NCBI GenBank assembly: GCA_027943335.1
Contig: BSBK01002076.1
Coordinates: 1,554,001 to 1,618,000 of the forward strand
Direction of reading: 5' to 3'
Length of the DNA stretch: 64,000 bases
Origin: Chamaecyparis obtusa
Lineage: Eukaryota > Streptophyta > Pinopsida > Cupressales > Cupressaceae
Below the pieces are notes generated by a model. The model had not been told where the DNA came from. It saw only the letters and a program-made list of their open reading frames with translations, and made no database searches. This document shows positions 10,920 through 24,200 of this stretch, in pieces (position 1 is the first letter of the stretch; every line of letters starts with the position of its first letter). The position numbers and the translations under genes are program-made.

Positions 10920-12470
10920 AATAATTGGTTAGAGTTAAGGCTTGAATGAAAAGTAAACGTCATCTCATCTTAGAGTTAAGGCTTGAACAATTGTCGCATG
11001 ATCGCATAGCCAGGAAATGGGCTATGCGAACATGTGACATACCTCCACGTCACCCTTCTACCTTGCCATATGACTGCCATCACCAAAACACAGGGTTTTT
11101 CGCATGATCACAAAGCAAGAAATTGGTTCATGCGAACATGCGACAAACTGTCATGCCAGCCGTAAATCTTGAAACACGCTGGCCAACCCACAAGCCCCTC
11201 TGACCACGGCCGCATCGATAATTTCCATGTCTCCGCCACATCAACCAATCAAAAAATGCCGCATCACCATCTACCATCGGGTTGAGGAACAAGTGTCAAC
11301 CAGTCGCATGATCGCATGTCAGAAAACTCTGACATGTGATCATGCGATAGCCACCCACAGGATGCCACATAATTGCTAGCGGGACCACTGCCCTCCCCTC
11401 CAATGGACCCAGCACAAGAAGTAACCGGTCGCTTGGTCGCATGTCAAAAATTTTTGACATGTGATCATGCGAAACTTGAACATTTTACCAACTCAGCCAA
11501 TCACAACCTAACACCTCGATGATGAATCATCACGTGGTCCCATTGTAGACAAACCAATGGCATCTAATCGGATGGTGGGTACATGATCGCATGGGGAGAG
11601 AATATTCCATGCGATCACATGCCAACCATTGATCAAAATCTCTAGCCCAAGCCCTGCTGACCACACTCCATCTCTTTATTTCCTTTAGCCAATAGGGGAG
11701 CACCATTTGTGCATACATGTCACCATGGCCCACAGTTTGAAACCCTACACCGTAAAGAAGAATCAACGGCCGGCGTGATTACACATATCTCTGGCAACTC
11801 CCTTGCGCTTTAGCAACCACCGTTGATCATCTGACATGACAAGACTGTCTAACTCATCCAAAAACTAGGCCCCACCATTGAGATTTAGCAATAAAGGCAA
11901 ACTCCCATTCGCTAGAGACTTTCTCCATTCCCTGACCTAGCGATGACTAACATGATGAAGAATTGGGCCCCTCACAATCGTAGTAGCGCACATACTCAAT
12001 GATGAATCATCACGTGGTCCCACTGCATACAAACCAATGATATCTAATCAGATGGTGGGCACATGATCGCATGGGGAGAGAATATTCCATGCGATCACAC
12101 GCCACCCATCGATCAAAATCTCTAGCCCAAGCCCTGCTGACAACACTCCACCTCTTTATTTCCTTCGGCCAATAGGAGAGCACCATTTGTGCATACATGT
12201 CACCATGGACCCACAGTTTGAAACCCTACACCATAAAGAAGAATCAACGACCGACGTGATTTCGCAGATCTCTGGCAACTCCCTTGCACTTTAGCGGCCA
12301 CCATTGATGCTCTGACATGTCAAGACCTTCTGACTCATCCGGACACCAGGACCCACCATTGTGTTTTAGCAATAAAGGCAAGCCCCCACTCATTGATTTA
12401 GTGGTTAGATTCAATGAGCTCCATTGAAACTTCACTGATGTCAGATAGAATTTTCAAATTTGTTCCTCTA
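10920..12470 (-). repeat. LTR-like segment related to the element E LTR, with hairpin array and 480-bp tandem repeat
   Basis: Richer in GC than its surroundings. On the minus strand it resembles the LTR of element E around 54.0-55.3 kb: for example a GTCAGAGCATCAATG block near 12310 matches 54217-54231. It holds a series of imperfect palindromes of the type CGCATGATCGCATGTCAGA...TCTGACATGTGATCATGCG near 10996, 11097, 11304, 11428, 11583 and 12063. Two units in tandem, 11521-12000 and 12001-12440, both start GATGAATCATCACGTGG and are offset by exactly 480 bp. It sits inside D1 upstream of the second gene. No genuine coding sequence; short minus-strand frames repeat with the tandem unit. Confidence 0.75.
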
Positions 12471-12779
12471 GCTACCAGGTCAACCAGCTCATCCACTTCA
12501 TTAATATTCATTAGTGTATGTTAAATTATTAATATTTTAAAATCATGACAATCGTTAGATTATGACAGACAAACAACTGAAGTTGTATTTCAGAAGTTCT
12601 ATGGGTTTCAAAAAGCTTTTTTGAAAACTCGCTCTGGAAACGTGACACGTTGAAAGTTGATGTGTAATGTTTTAGAAAGATTACGAACGTTTATGTTACA
12701 CGTGTATGATGTAGAAAGATTACTTTACCATATAATGAAAGGTTTTTAACATTTACTTTTTTAAAACCTATCGACTCGT

Positions 12780-13104
12780 ACTCGTAGCAGTAGAGTTAAA
12801 AAGAACTGTTGAATGGGAACCGTCACCGGAGATTTGCAAATCGAGACTATAATTTGTGAGACAGTGAGAGCCTTAGCCATTCGAACTTATATCTATCCTG
12901 ATTTCAAAATTCAAAGTTTAATTTTGGGTAAGTACTAAGTTTAACTTGATTTTGAAATTTTAATTCTTGCATGTTCTATTGGGGTTTTGTTAAATTGGGG
13001 TTTTCTTCAATTGGGGTTTTCTTAATTAGTTAGTTAATATCTGTGATATTATTACTATTAGTAAATATCTGTGAATCTTTATTTTTTAATTTTTCTGAAG
13101 AACA
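12780..13104 (+). promoter_or_regulatory. Promoter/5' UTR of the D1 second gene with a likely 5' UTR intron
   Basis: Upstream of the ATG at 13105 the sequence GG|GTAAGT near 12929 is a strong 5' splice site and TTTTTCTGAAG|AACAATGG near 13098 a plausible acceptor, giving an intron of about 170 bp just before the start codon. The intron is T-rich, with repeated TTGGGGTTTT blocks. Introns in this position are common in expressed plant genes. The TATA box and transcription start cannot be placed. Confidence 0.5.
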
Positions 13105-14954
13105 ATGGCGAAAGCGAAAACTCAAGGCCTAGGGCAAGCAGAAGGGAAAACTATAATGGACTTCAGAAAACTAGTACAAATCCTTGGTTTCACCGATGAG
13201 TATCACGATGTTTATGATCCTGTTATCGAAGGTGAAAAGAGAGTTATAGAAATTAAACATACATTGTGCAGTAAGGCAACTGGGCCAAGGAGGTCTGAAT
13301 TTATAAAATTTAACGCAGTGGTAGGTGCAACAACCAATAAAGATGCTTCCTGGGATGTTGGTTTGGGTAACATGTTGTTACCTGAAGTTTTCCCTTGCCC
13401 AAAAATTGTCAAGATTTTTGCAGAAAATTATGATGAAGAAAAAAAATCAATTGTGAATAAACAAACTCAGGAAGAAATTTTAACAATAACCTAGGAAGAA
13501 TTTGTCAGTTTGCTAGACCTAGGGTTTGACCCACAAAACTGTAATGCCAAAATCGACCTGGGAGTGCTGGCAGAGAAATATGAGGTAGTCCCGCAAGATG
13601 GAAAAAATTCATTTGTAAAAGGGTCTAATAGTTGTAGAGGCAAAGGCTTCATTGGGTGAGAACCATAAGCCTCCTTATGATTTTAAGGTTTTTGTGCCAT
13701 GGGTTCAAGATACTATATCCTCGCTATCATTTTTCCTGGGACTGGAAAACAATAGGGAAGTGAGTGCCAGCATTCTTCAATTCATTTGGGATATCCATTG
13801 TCTGAATGAACCAATAAGATATAATTTTTTTGGACACATGGTTGAATTGATGCAAGAGCAATTAGCATTGATTAAAAGAGGCAATTCTAAGACATTTAGG
13901 TTCACAACCTACTTGTGCTATCTTCTGCTAGCCAAGAATGCTGTAATATTAATGAGCAACGACAACAAGCTTGAAATTCAGAGGGGGACAGGTACTCCAA
14001 ATCCAATATATAACTGGACACCTTAGGTAAGATTGTATGATAACAGAAGGAATTACAGTAATTTTGTAGACTTCTTTTTGGCCTCATTATACAAAGAAAT
14101 AACAAGCACTCCAATGCCTAGATTGTCTGCTTCATGTAGGGATTGCATCCAACTTGGAAGCACAACTCAATTGGCTGACTGGTACTTAATGGAAGATTAC
14201 ACTGTGCTAAGGTTTTACAGATCAGAACTGCAACCCCACAAACTTCCAATGCATGTGACAGATAGGGTGTTTGCAGTAGAATATGTAGTAAAACTAGAGA
14301 GCACAGATAGACTCTTCTCTGGCCAATCGAAGAAGAGCTTATTCCCTTCCTTACCTTTCTCAATTGGAGGGTTAACATTTGAGAGAAAGGCTTTCCAAGT
14401 GGTACAATTTATTATAGATATTTTTCAATTTGATTTAGAGTGGTACTAGAAGTATGATCCACTCAACGTCATTCAAGAAAGGCTTGTTGCTAATAAGAAC
14501 TCTACAAACTTATTTCAACATGAAAGTAAACCATTGCTAGAGAAGTTCAAAAACAAGGATAGCTGGGATTGTTGAACAGTTGTCATCACAAATTATGACA
14601 ACAATAAATTAGGGCATTGTATAGCCTAGGATGTCCTTCAATTTCTACGACAAAGCTCCTCAGCCATCAAACATAAAAATAACAAAGAGAATAGCAGAAG
14701 CTTGTAAGGATAGAAAATGGACTAGAACGAAAATGGATGATTTTTGGAGTATGAGAAAGGCTCTTGGTGAACCAAAGACCAGTGCAGATTTGGATGACAT
14801 AGATGAGGATATAGAGTTTAGGAAATTGTGGAATATGGAGCATCCTAACTCCACATACGACACTGATAGCAGTGATCCAGATGATCATGATATTGATAAT
14901 GCATGTACTCCACAGACTGGGAGTCACTGTGCAATCTCCAAGGACCAAAAGAAT

Positions 14955-15050
14955 GTATATAGCAAAGGGGCAGTCATTCTTGAAAAAATGGGTTATAAAG
15001 GTGGTGGTTTGGGTCCCACAGGAGAAGGTGTCTGGAATACAATTCAGACA
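14955..15050 (+). other. G-patch motif within the D1 second gene
   Basis: Encodes SKGAVILEKMGYKGGGLGPT followed by GEGVWNTIQ. Against the G-patch consensus (hydrophobic-x-x-hh-x-x-M-G-aromatic-x-x-G-x-G-L-G-x-x-x-x-G) every key position fits: LEKMGYKGGGLG, then a Gly five residues on. The motif is known in RNA-processing factors that activate DEAH helicases and in the protease region of some retroviruses. Confidence 0.85.
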
Positions 15051-16832
15051 GAAAAAACTACTTATGATTGTAGTTCAGGACTTGGCTCTGATAGTGGACC
15101 TAGTGGTAGTACTAGTGGCATTCATGAGACTGACATTGGTAGGAGTGGGCACCTTATAGAACAAGTTCCCTCTCTAAAGAGGCCACTAGAATCTACACAG
15201 AATCCCATACAAGAAGATAGTGTCAAGAAGAAAAAGTTTTCCATTTCCAGTTCCAGTTCTAGAACAATGACATTAGATCATAAAGAAGTGTTGCCAATTT
15301 CAGGTTCAACAAAACCCTCTAGAAGTTCAAATCCTCAAAGAGCATTAGTTAGATCAATAGCCATTGCAAGCTCTGTCTCTTCTTCACCTTTCAAACATTC
15401 AAATCCTTCTGCAACACTAGATTTTCATTACAATGATTTCTATAATAATTTTGCAGAAACAAAAACAAAGAATAAGGAATCAAAGAAGGCATTGGAGTCT
15501 GGTGCCCTTACTGCAGCTGCACAGGAATAACTTGCATCCAACAGGGTTTTTCCAACATATGACCCAAAGAGAGACATGATGGAGTTCATGGTTGTTATTC
15601 CACCAAACAAAGATGGAAAACCACTAGAGAGTCAGATAGATCACTCTGAATTTGAAGTTAGCACTCTCCAAATGGATTTTTCCAAAGTAAAAAATGTGGA
15701 CAAAATCAATGTCTCAAAGTCTACAAACCAAGTGGTCTACAGTGCACTGCTAAAGGTGGAAAGAGAGGAAAGCAAGCTCAAGAAAAATATAGAAAAGTTA
15801 CAGGCAGACATTGGCAATGAAAAAGCAAAGAGGAAAGCTTCAGAGAATAGTTTGAAAGAATTGCAAAAAAAGATTAAAAAATCAGCAGATACAGAGCAAG
15901 GACATGTTGAGGTGGTAGTGAAGGAATAGGAGCAGGAGTAGGTGAAACTGAAAGAGCAGGAGCTGAAGGAATTGAGGGGAAAGTTGGCACAGGAGCAGGT
16001 GAAGGAACAGGAACTGAGGGGAAAATTAGCAGAAATGATAAAAAAACTTGACGAAGAAAGAGCCAGTTCAGAAAAGTTATTTAAAAATCAGGAGAGTAAT
16101 GCTGCCTCTCAGGTGGATAAAGCTAATCATTGGGATCAAAAAGCAGTAGAACAGAAAAACAATTGTGAAAAAATGGAGGAAGAACCAAAGAAGGCCAATT
16201 GTACGATTAAGACTTTAACAGATACTAGTCATAATTTAGTGAAGATTACAAAAGAACACATTTGGGGCCAAATATTGGCGATGTCTAATAGCTTGTATGA
16301 ATGGTTTGAAATGCTTCAAAGTATGAGAGTATGTTACTTGAAGCTCCAAAATAACATTCAACAGAACATGGATGTTGTCAACAAAGAAAAGATAGCAAAA
16401 GATATTATGCAACAACTCTACAGTAAGAGTGATAGTTATCTATCAAACAAGGGAATTAGCAACCGCCTTGATGCATCAGTAAAGGTATCAAGTATCATTC
16501 ACAAATGTGAGAAGCTAAGGGAAGCACAAGAATTGGGTGACAAAGCTAAGCAGAAGATCACAAAGATGGAACAAAGGAAAGTGAAAATGGAAAGTCTTGG
16601 TTTGCCTAAGGGATTTGAAGCAAATCAGTTCATTGGATGAGAAAATTACAAAACAAGGTTGCAAGACAAAATAAATACTGATGTATGCTTTCTCCCTGCA
16701 GACATATCTTGTGATGCATTCTTGGATTTCATCAAACGAGTGAGAACTTTGAATGGACTTTTAGAATCAACAGTGTTGTCAAGTCACACTTCCAAATATG
16801 AATTGCTAACAAAGTTGCAGGAGTGTGACTAT

Positions 16833-19800
16833 TGTTGTCACTAGGGATTGCACCCGTGGTGGCTAAGTATAAAACTTAGTAATCCCGTGAAACATGGGAA
16901 TACCCTCAAGATGTGGGACTACTTCTTGAGAATAGACCTCTGGGTTAAGGGCCGGCTTCCCCATTTGTATCACCTGAACTGTACTAACTTTGAAAGGAAA
17001 AGGAGAGAGATTACATAAAACTGAAACAACTAGATCTAACTTAGGTGATTCACCAAACTGAATAGATCCACAATCTGAAAACCACTCACAATATAACTCC
17101 AGTACATAACAAAGACTCCACAACTTCCCCAAATCTGATTTTCCTTTTAGAGAAACAATTAGGTGTTGAAGGTGAATGAGAAGGAAAGATGATTTTCACA
17201 ACTCAACACAATATAATGCACACAAATTTGAAAAAACTTTCCAGAAAACCAATGCTTGCAAAAAAATCAGATGAACATATTACTATGTAAAGGATCAATT
17301 TCAATCACAATACATAACACTAAACTCATTAACAACCTCACAAATTACAGAAAAAGGAGGGACAATTTTGCTATTGGTTGGAATAAAAAGGAGCTACAAT
17401 ATCAGATTGCTTCACAAGAGCTACAAAATTCACCTCATGAGAATGAGGGAATGAAGAACTAAACTTCCATCATCAAAGTGGAAGGCATATATAGGAAATT
17501 TGTAGAATCTGCAATAAAGACCACTCTTCACCAAAAATAGAAAAGCCAGCCATTAGGACTATCACTCTAAATTTTGGATGCCATATTCTCAAGAATATAG
17601 GGGGACGGAAAAGTAGGGACCCTAAAAATGGGTGGTCAAAAGGAAGACCGTTACCCACTAAGTCATGCTTTGTCAATGATATCTGACAAGGGCTCATAAA
17701 AACACCACTTGTCAATATCTACAATAATACCTTGCAATGACTTTTACAATAAAAATATTCCCCTAGTATGCCAAACACAAGTGGATCCTAAATATATATT
17801 TAAGATAGTCTCAACTCAAAAATTGAGGAGAAAATCCAAAATATTTACATCTTAGATAACATCCCTCCACTATACATGAATACAAGGCATTTAAAATATA
17901 ACGTTTTCCACCTAAGCCAATAATAAATTCAAAGGGACCTAGGACATTGAATATGATTAATATAATTATCCCAAAAGACAATTATATTAATGACCTTACA
18001 ATATATAACAATGCCCGTGAATAACATAGCAAAGGGAGCTAAAAGTTGCTCAACCCTAAGAAAGGGGAGACAAAAAGAAACATGCCATAATAATGAAATG
18101 CTTCTTCAAAAATTGGCATCCCATTGCAAATGGTAATGTGACTCGGCATCTGGTAGTGTTTGAACTCCTTTGGCAAATTTGAACAACAACTTCTAAAACT
18201 GGATTTGGAAACATCAGAGGATGATCTCGGACATGCCATAAGGTAGGCACTCAATGACTTTTCATTTCCTTTTCACATTTGATACCTCTATTTGCTTGAT
18301 TCTATGGTGACTATGGCATTAGGGCACGACACTAGTTCATTTGATTTATATTATTGCATTTGGCTATTGTCTATATCTCTGCATCTTTTATGTTATTGTA
18401 TAACAGGCCCAAGAATCACATATTAGGGCACGACTTTGAATTGTTTTCATTTGCATCTGTATTCAAAATGGCACTGCACTCTGCAATTAAATTTTTGTTC
18501 TTCCATGGCGTCGATGCACTATTTCATCCCATATCCTTCATGATTGCTTACATCTTTTCTGTATTAGGGCATTACATTATGGTTTTGTACCTCTCTGTTA
18601 TGGCATTGATGAAGATAATGATGAGGGTATCGTGCCCTATTTTCTTGCATTGTGTTACTGTTTGAATCCACTGTGAATAACATGAAGCTTGTACTTTGAG
18701 CTAGGGATGGTATGCATTGAACACTACTGATCATGGCTGCCATTGAATCACCTCAATGTATTCGAAGCCTTTTGCAATATTGATGGCACAACATAATACA
18801 TAGCCCGATAAGGAAAACTAGGGCACTATTTTTTGCATTATTTTCCTTGTTTGGATTGTTGTATAACTGATGTCTAAATCAGCCTAAGATTGTGAAATAC
18901 GGTTAAAATCTTTGTCTTAATCTTGCATGATTTATTTCACATTGCATCTAAGATGCATTGCTAATTGGTAATGTTTGTATTAGCTGTCTTTAATGCTACT
19001 TAATGGTATGATCGAAGATGCACAGATTTGCTGTAGCAATAGTTGATTACATCTCCAGTATTGTAAAATAGCATCTTGAGTTCCTGTAGCATTATGTATA
19101 TTAGTTTCAATGCATGTACTTTTCCTATTTTTTACATGATGTATTGTTGAAAAGCCTGAGAACACACTGTTCATCGAGGGCATTGAATCAATTTTTGTTT
19201 ACTGTTGTATACATACCCCTACATCCTATGTATTGTTTGAGAGCTAGCTCCTGCACACCTAGGTACATGAACTGAGCACTATTGCTTGTATAGATAACTC
19301 GATAGTATTAAAGTCTGCATTGTGCCATTGTTAGGGGCCATGAAATTGATGATACTAGGCAGATGCATGTATCCTGTGAGAATAAGACCCTCTGTATCAC
19401 TGAACCTGTCATTGTTTTCTTATTGCATCCTGAATTAGTACATTCACTATTTATTCATATTGATATCATGCCTTTGATTGCATAAGATGCTAGGGTGCTT
19501 GTAGAAAGGGACCATCTCCATTATTATCTCAAATGATGATATGTCATGTCTGTTGGACCAATCAATTAGATCTCTCTTGAATTCATAATGCAGATTTATC
19601 ATACTCATGCTATAGCACTTAAAGTATTAAATGTAACCTGAAGTACACATGCATTGAATTTTAACTTAAAACACCATGTGTTGTACCCTTTTCTGAATTT
19701 GTGGATGTAAATCGTGTACCTTGTTCTTCTATCATGCTGATGAAGTATTTCCTCTGAAACTGCCAGTGCTCTGTTCTGAACCTAATTCATGCCATCTTAA

Positions 19801-20909
19801 AATGCTGTGATGAATGCCTCTTGGATCTGGCTCATCCCCTGTTACTAGCTCTGATTCATTTTTATGTCATTATGGACTCTTATCATCATGCCATGCTATC
19901 CTACCCTTTAATGTAGGTTTATGACACTCATACCATATCAGAATACAGAATGAAGATTAAAACATATTTATGCTCTGAATGGAATGTATTGAGTCTATCT
20001 TGAGCTTTATCTATTGTACCTATCTGATCACGTGGATATGTGCCCTCAACATGTTGATAATATATGCCCTATGAACACCTATGAAATAGAGTGCCTTGTC
20101 TGATCCATAGACCTATGTACTCTGCAAATAGCTTTGTTCTGTTCTTGATATAATAAAGCCTTCTATTTCATTGATTTATTGATTGATGCTGGATCATCTA
20201 AATGTTCCTCCATATGTTCACACAGTGTGTGCTCTTGGCCCTTGATGCAATCACCTGATAGGAAACTGAGATTTTTCCCTATCATGATCTGCATCAAGGG
20301 CCCAGGTCATTCATAGAATCATTATGAATCAGCTCCCCTGTATCTCCACATGAAACAAACACATCAGTAAAAACAATGGTACTTCATTTATTTAAAGGGG
20401 CTCCTTGATGCACATGCCCTGAGCATAGCCTTTGATAGAGGTGTATGGATGAGTGTGTATATGCATTACTGTACTGTGATACCAGGCATTGTTTAGATCC
20501 ATTAGATCTAACCCAAATCCCCCTTCTTCTTTTGCAGGCTCTGGATCATAGGATCTTTTGGACAGGACCGGGCTTCGGACTTCAAAACTAGGCAATGTCT
20601 GGTACCCCAATGCAACATCTTTTATGTATATTTACCCTCATCTATTCATTTCTGGTAAAGGCTATGCTCATGGCCTGTGTGAGCCTAGATAGATGTTCTT
20701 TCTTTTCAGTTCCTTTACTTTCTGCTCAGTACAAAATGATACAGATAGATGTATGTGTGGATACAAATGCAATTCATTTCCTTTTTCTTTTCCATGTATT
20801 ACAATGAAATGAACACAAATTTAATCCAAATCACTTAATAACACAAACTAGGTTATTGTAGCTCATCTAGTAATTAGGATTTAAAAAATGTGTCAAAAAT
20901 ATGACAACA
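16833..20909 (-). repeat. 3' LTR of element R
   Basis: 4,077 bp, TG...CA ends, matching 27399-30760 + 38066-38777 end to end. It carries repeated TTAGGGCA-type octamers near 18318, 18421 and 18560. A plus-strand frame, 18354-18665 (103 codons), antisense to the element, stays open in both LTR copies. No gene of the element is encoded here. Confidence 0.95.
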
Positions 20910-21204
20910 TTTTGGTGATCTCTTTGGAGTGCTTGCTTGCTAAGCATCTAACTAGCTGCCTGATAGATCCATTGGGCAATAGAGTCATAAGCCTTAAACT
21001 GAAACTAGCTCCCAACTGAAACAAAAACTCCCTCTTCCAACAAAAGAACTAACTGCCTGACACTACTTAGGCTTATTGCTAACCAAATTGAACTGAACTA
21101 GAAGCTAAAAGCAAACTGAACTAGAACACTTGTGCTAGGCACTTAGGGAAAACTGAAAGCCAAAAACCATCTAGCACCACTAGAATATAGGGTAGAAAAA
21201 AACC

Positions 21205-24200
21205 TCAAAAGCAAGCTTTGAGATGAATCCCATTCACTGGAATGGGCAGCTCCTCTCCATCCATGCTGGCCAGCTGATAAGCATTCTGGGCCTTGCATCC
21301 AATCACCATGAATGGTCTAGTTCAGATAGCATCAAATTTGGTGTGTTTCCCTGGCTTATGTTTTGCTTCATCCCACCTGAGCACTAAATCTCCTCCCTTA
21401 AAAACTTTGGGTGTTTCTTTCTTGTCAAATCTTCTCTTAACTTGGGCATGATGAGCCTCTAGGCCTTCAAATGCAATCTTTCTTGTCTCCTCTAATTCAA
21501 TAAGCTCTACCAACCTAACCTACATAACATCTTCTTGTATGAGATCAATCTCTTTAATCAGACTTAGGGTAGGTAGCTCAATAGACAGAGGAATCCTGGC
21601 CTCTCTTCCATATACCAATGTGTAAGGTGAATTACCAGTAGCCCTCTTAGGAGTTTTACTATCAGCCCACAAGGCTAACTTCAACTTGCTATGCCAATCT
21701 CTCTGGTTTCCTTCTATAACTCTTTTGATTATTCTGAGAAAGTTCTTATTAGTTGACTCAGCTTGGCCATTACCCTAAGGGTAATAATTAGAAGAAGTAC
21801 TCAGAAAGATTCCATGCTTGAGTGCCCACTCTGAAACCCTGGTTCTCAGGAAAGCCATAGCATTGTCTGATATAATTGAATCAGGAGTACCAAACCTAGA
21901 TATAATATCTTGATAAAAGTTCAACACAGATGTCTCATTAGCCTCCTTTAGTGCTACTGCTTCTATCCACTTAGTGAAGTATTCTATTGTAGTGAGTATC
22001 CATTTGTGTCCAGCACTAGATGGTGGGTTGATAGGTCCAATAAAGTCCAGACCCCACTTTGAAAAAGGTTGCTCAACTTCAACAGGATGAAGGGGAAGTG
22101 CAACTAGCTTTTGTTTTCCAGTAAACAAGGCGCAATTTTTGCACTTTCTAACCCAATCAAAAGCATCCTAATACAAATTAGGCCAGTAATATCCAACTCT
22201 TAGAATCTTAAGAGCAGTGGTTCTGGTAGCAAAGTGCCCACCAGAACTTCCATCATGAAATTCCTCTAGTATTTTCTTAATTTGATCAGCTTCCACACAT
22301 CTTAATGAAACACCAGCATGATCTCTTCTATAAAGGACATTATCAATAACAACAAAAGAAATAGCCTGGAGTCTATAGTACCTTCTTTTACTCCTCCCAA
22401 GGTTTTGAGGACGCTGGCCAGTGGCAAGATAGCACTTCATTTCTATTATCCAGCTTGAGCTCTGTCTAGATTCCTGATTCATCAAAACAACATCTTCCTC
22501 CTGCTGGTCTACATCTGAAAATTTCTCATTAAGTTGTTCACATAGTCCTTTTCCTCTAACTAGTTTGGTCACCTTGATCTGTACATCATATTCCATAACC
22601 TTGGTGACCCAGCCAGCTCTCTTATGACTTAGGTCCTTGTTCAATAGAAAGTCCTTTATGCAAGGATGTACAACCATCAGGTGCACTGTATTGTTAGACA
22701 ATAGATGTCTAAACTTCTTTAGACTTCTCACAATGGCCAAAACATGTTTTTCTATAGGCAAATAATTTAGTTCATAACCATCTAGGCCTTGACTATAAAA
22801 AGCTACTGGCTGTTCTTGATTCTCAGCATTATGCTGGACTAAAATGGCAGAAATGCTATCTTTATCCCCAAAAGCATATAATATAAAATCTTTAGAAAAA
22901 TTAGGATTTACCAATGTGGGAGCAAATGCAATTACTTCTTTGATTTCTTCAAAGCTCCTTTTTCCTTCACTGGTCCAATGAAAACTTGCATTCTTTTTGA
23001 CCATCTAAGTCATAGGCTTCAAGAGTGCAGCAACATTTGGGATAAATCTTCTTAAAAAGTTGATCCTTCCAAGGAAACTTTGCAATCCCTTCTTGTGAGC
23101 TGGCAGGGGGAGAGCTAGAATGGCCTTCACCCTCTCAGGATCAATAGTTGTTCCCTCTTTGGAGACAATGTGTCCTAGTAGTCTTCCCTCGTGAACAGCA
23201 AAAATACATTTCTTTGGATTCAATGAGACTCCAAACTCTCTGCATCTTTCAAAAATCTATCTAAGGTGTATCAATTGGTCCTCTGTATCTTTTAAGAAAA
23301 TGGTTATATCATCTAGATATACCAGAACAAATCTATTCATTAAGCTAGCAAAAGCCATCTACATGGCTTTCTGAAATGTGGCACCGGCATTTGATAACCC
23401 AAATGGCATCTTTCTGTATTTCATGGTGCCCCATTTGGTAGTGAAAGCTATCTTGTATTGATCTTCTTCTCTTACCAAGACTTGGTTATAACCAGAAAAT
23501 CCATCTAACAAAGAAAACCTGTCAGATCCAAAAACATATTGTAAAATCTACTCCATAGATGGTCATGGATGATGGTCCTTTAGGGAAGCCCTATTAAGAT
23601 CTCTGAAATCTACACACAAATGGATCTCACCATTCTTCTTCCTAACTGGCACTAAGTTTGAAACCTAGGAGGTATGCTTAATAGGAAAGATAATATTAGC
23701 TTGAATCATTTTTCTCAACTCTTCTTTCATTAGGACCTCTAACTTGGGATTAATGGGTCTTTGTTTCTGTCTTATGGGCTTGGCTTGGGGCTCAAATTCA
23801 ATAGTGTGCTGGGCTAGATGAGGGTCAAATCCCTTCAAATCATAGTATTCCTAGGTAAATACATCACTAAACTCCTGGCATAATGAAAGAAACGCTTGTG
23901 TTTCAGAATGAGTGCATACCTTTCCTAACTTGAGAAATTTGTTTTTGAGGACCTCCACAGATTGGTAGTGTTCTTCTTTAACTGTCATACTAGCCTTGTC
24001 ACCTCTGAGTTGATCATCATAATTAAATACAGACTCAAGTGTGACCAATCCTTTAGGTAACCTGTTGCTCTTCAACTGTAACATCTAGTCACCATACTGA
24101 TGGGCATGTTTTCTCTGGTTCATTCTAGAGAACTCAACTTCTTCAATAAGAAAACTAAAAATCTATTCATCATTTTCAAAAACTTGCTAGCTTACTTGAT

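Noticed and set aside
11530..12435. Three similar minus-strand ORFs (78, 62 and 63 codons) as a gene family
   Set aside because: They are products of the 480-bp tandem repeat in an LTR-like block and have no independent coding evidence.
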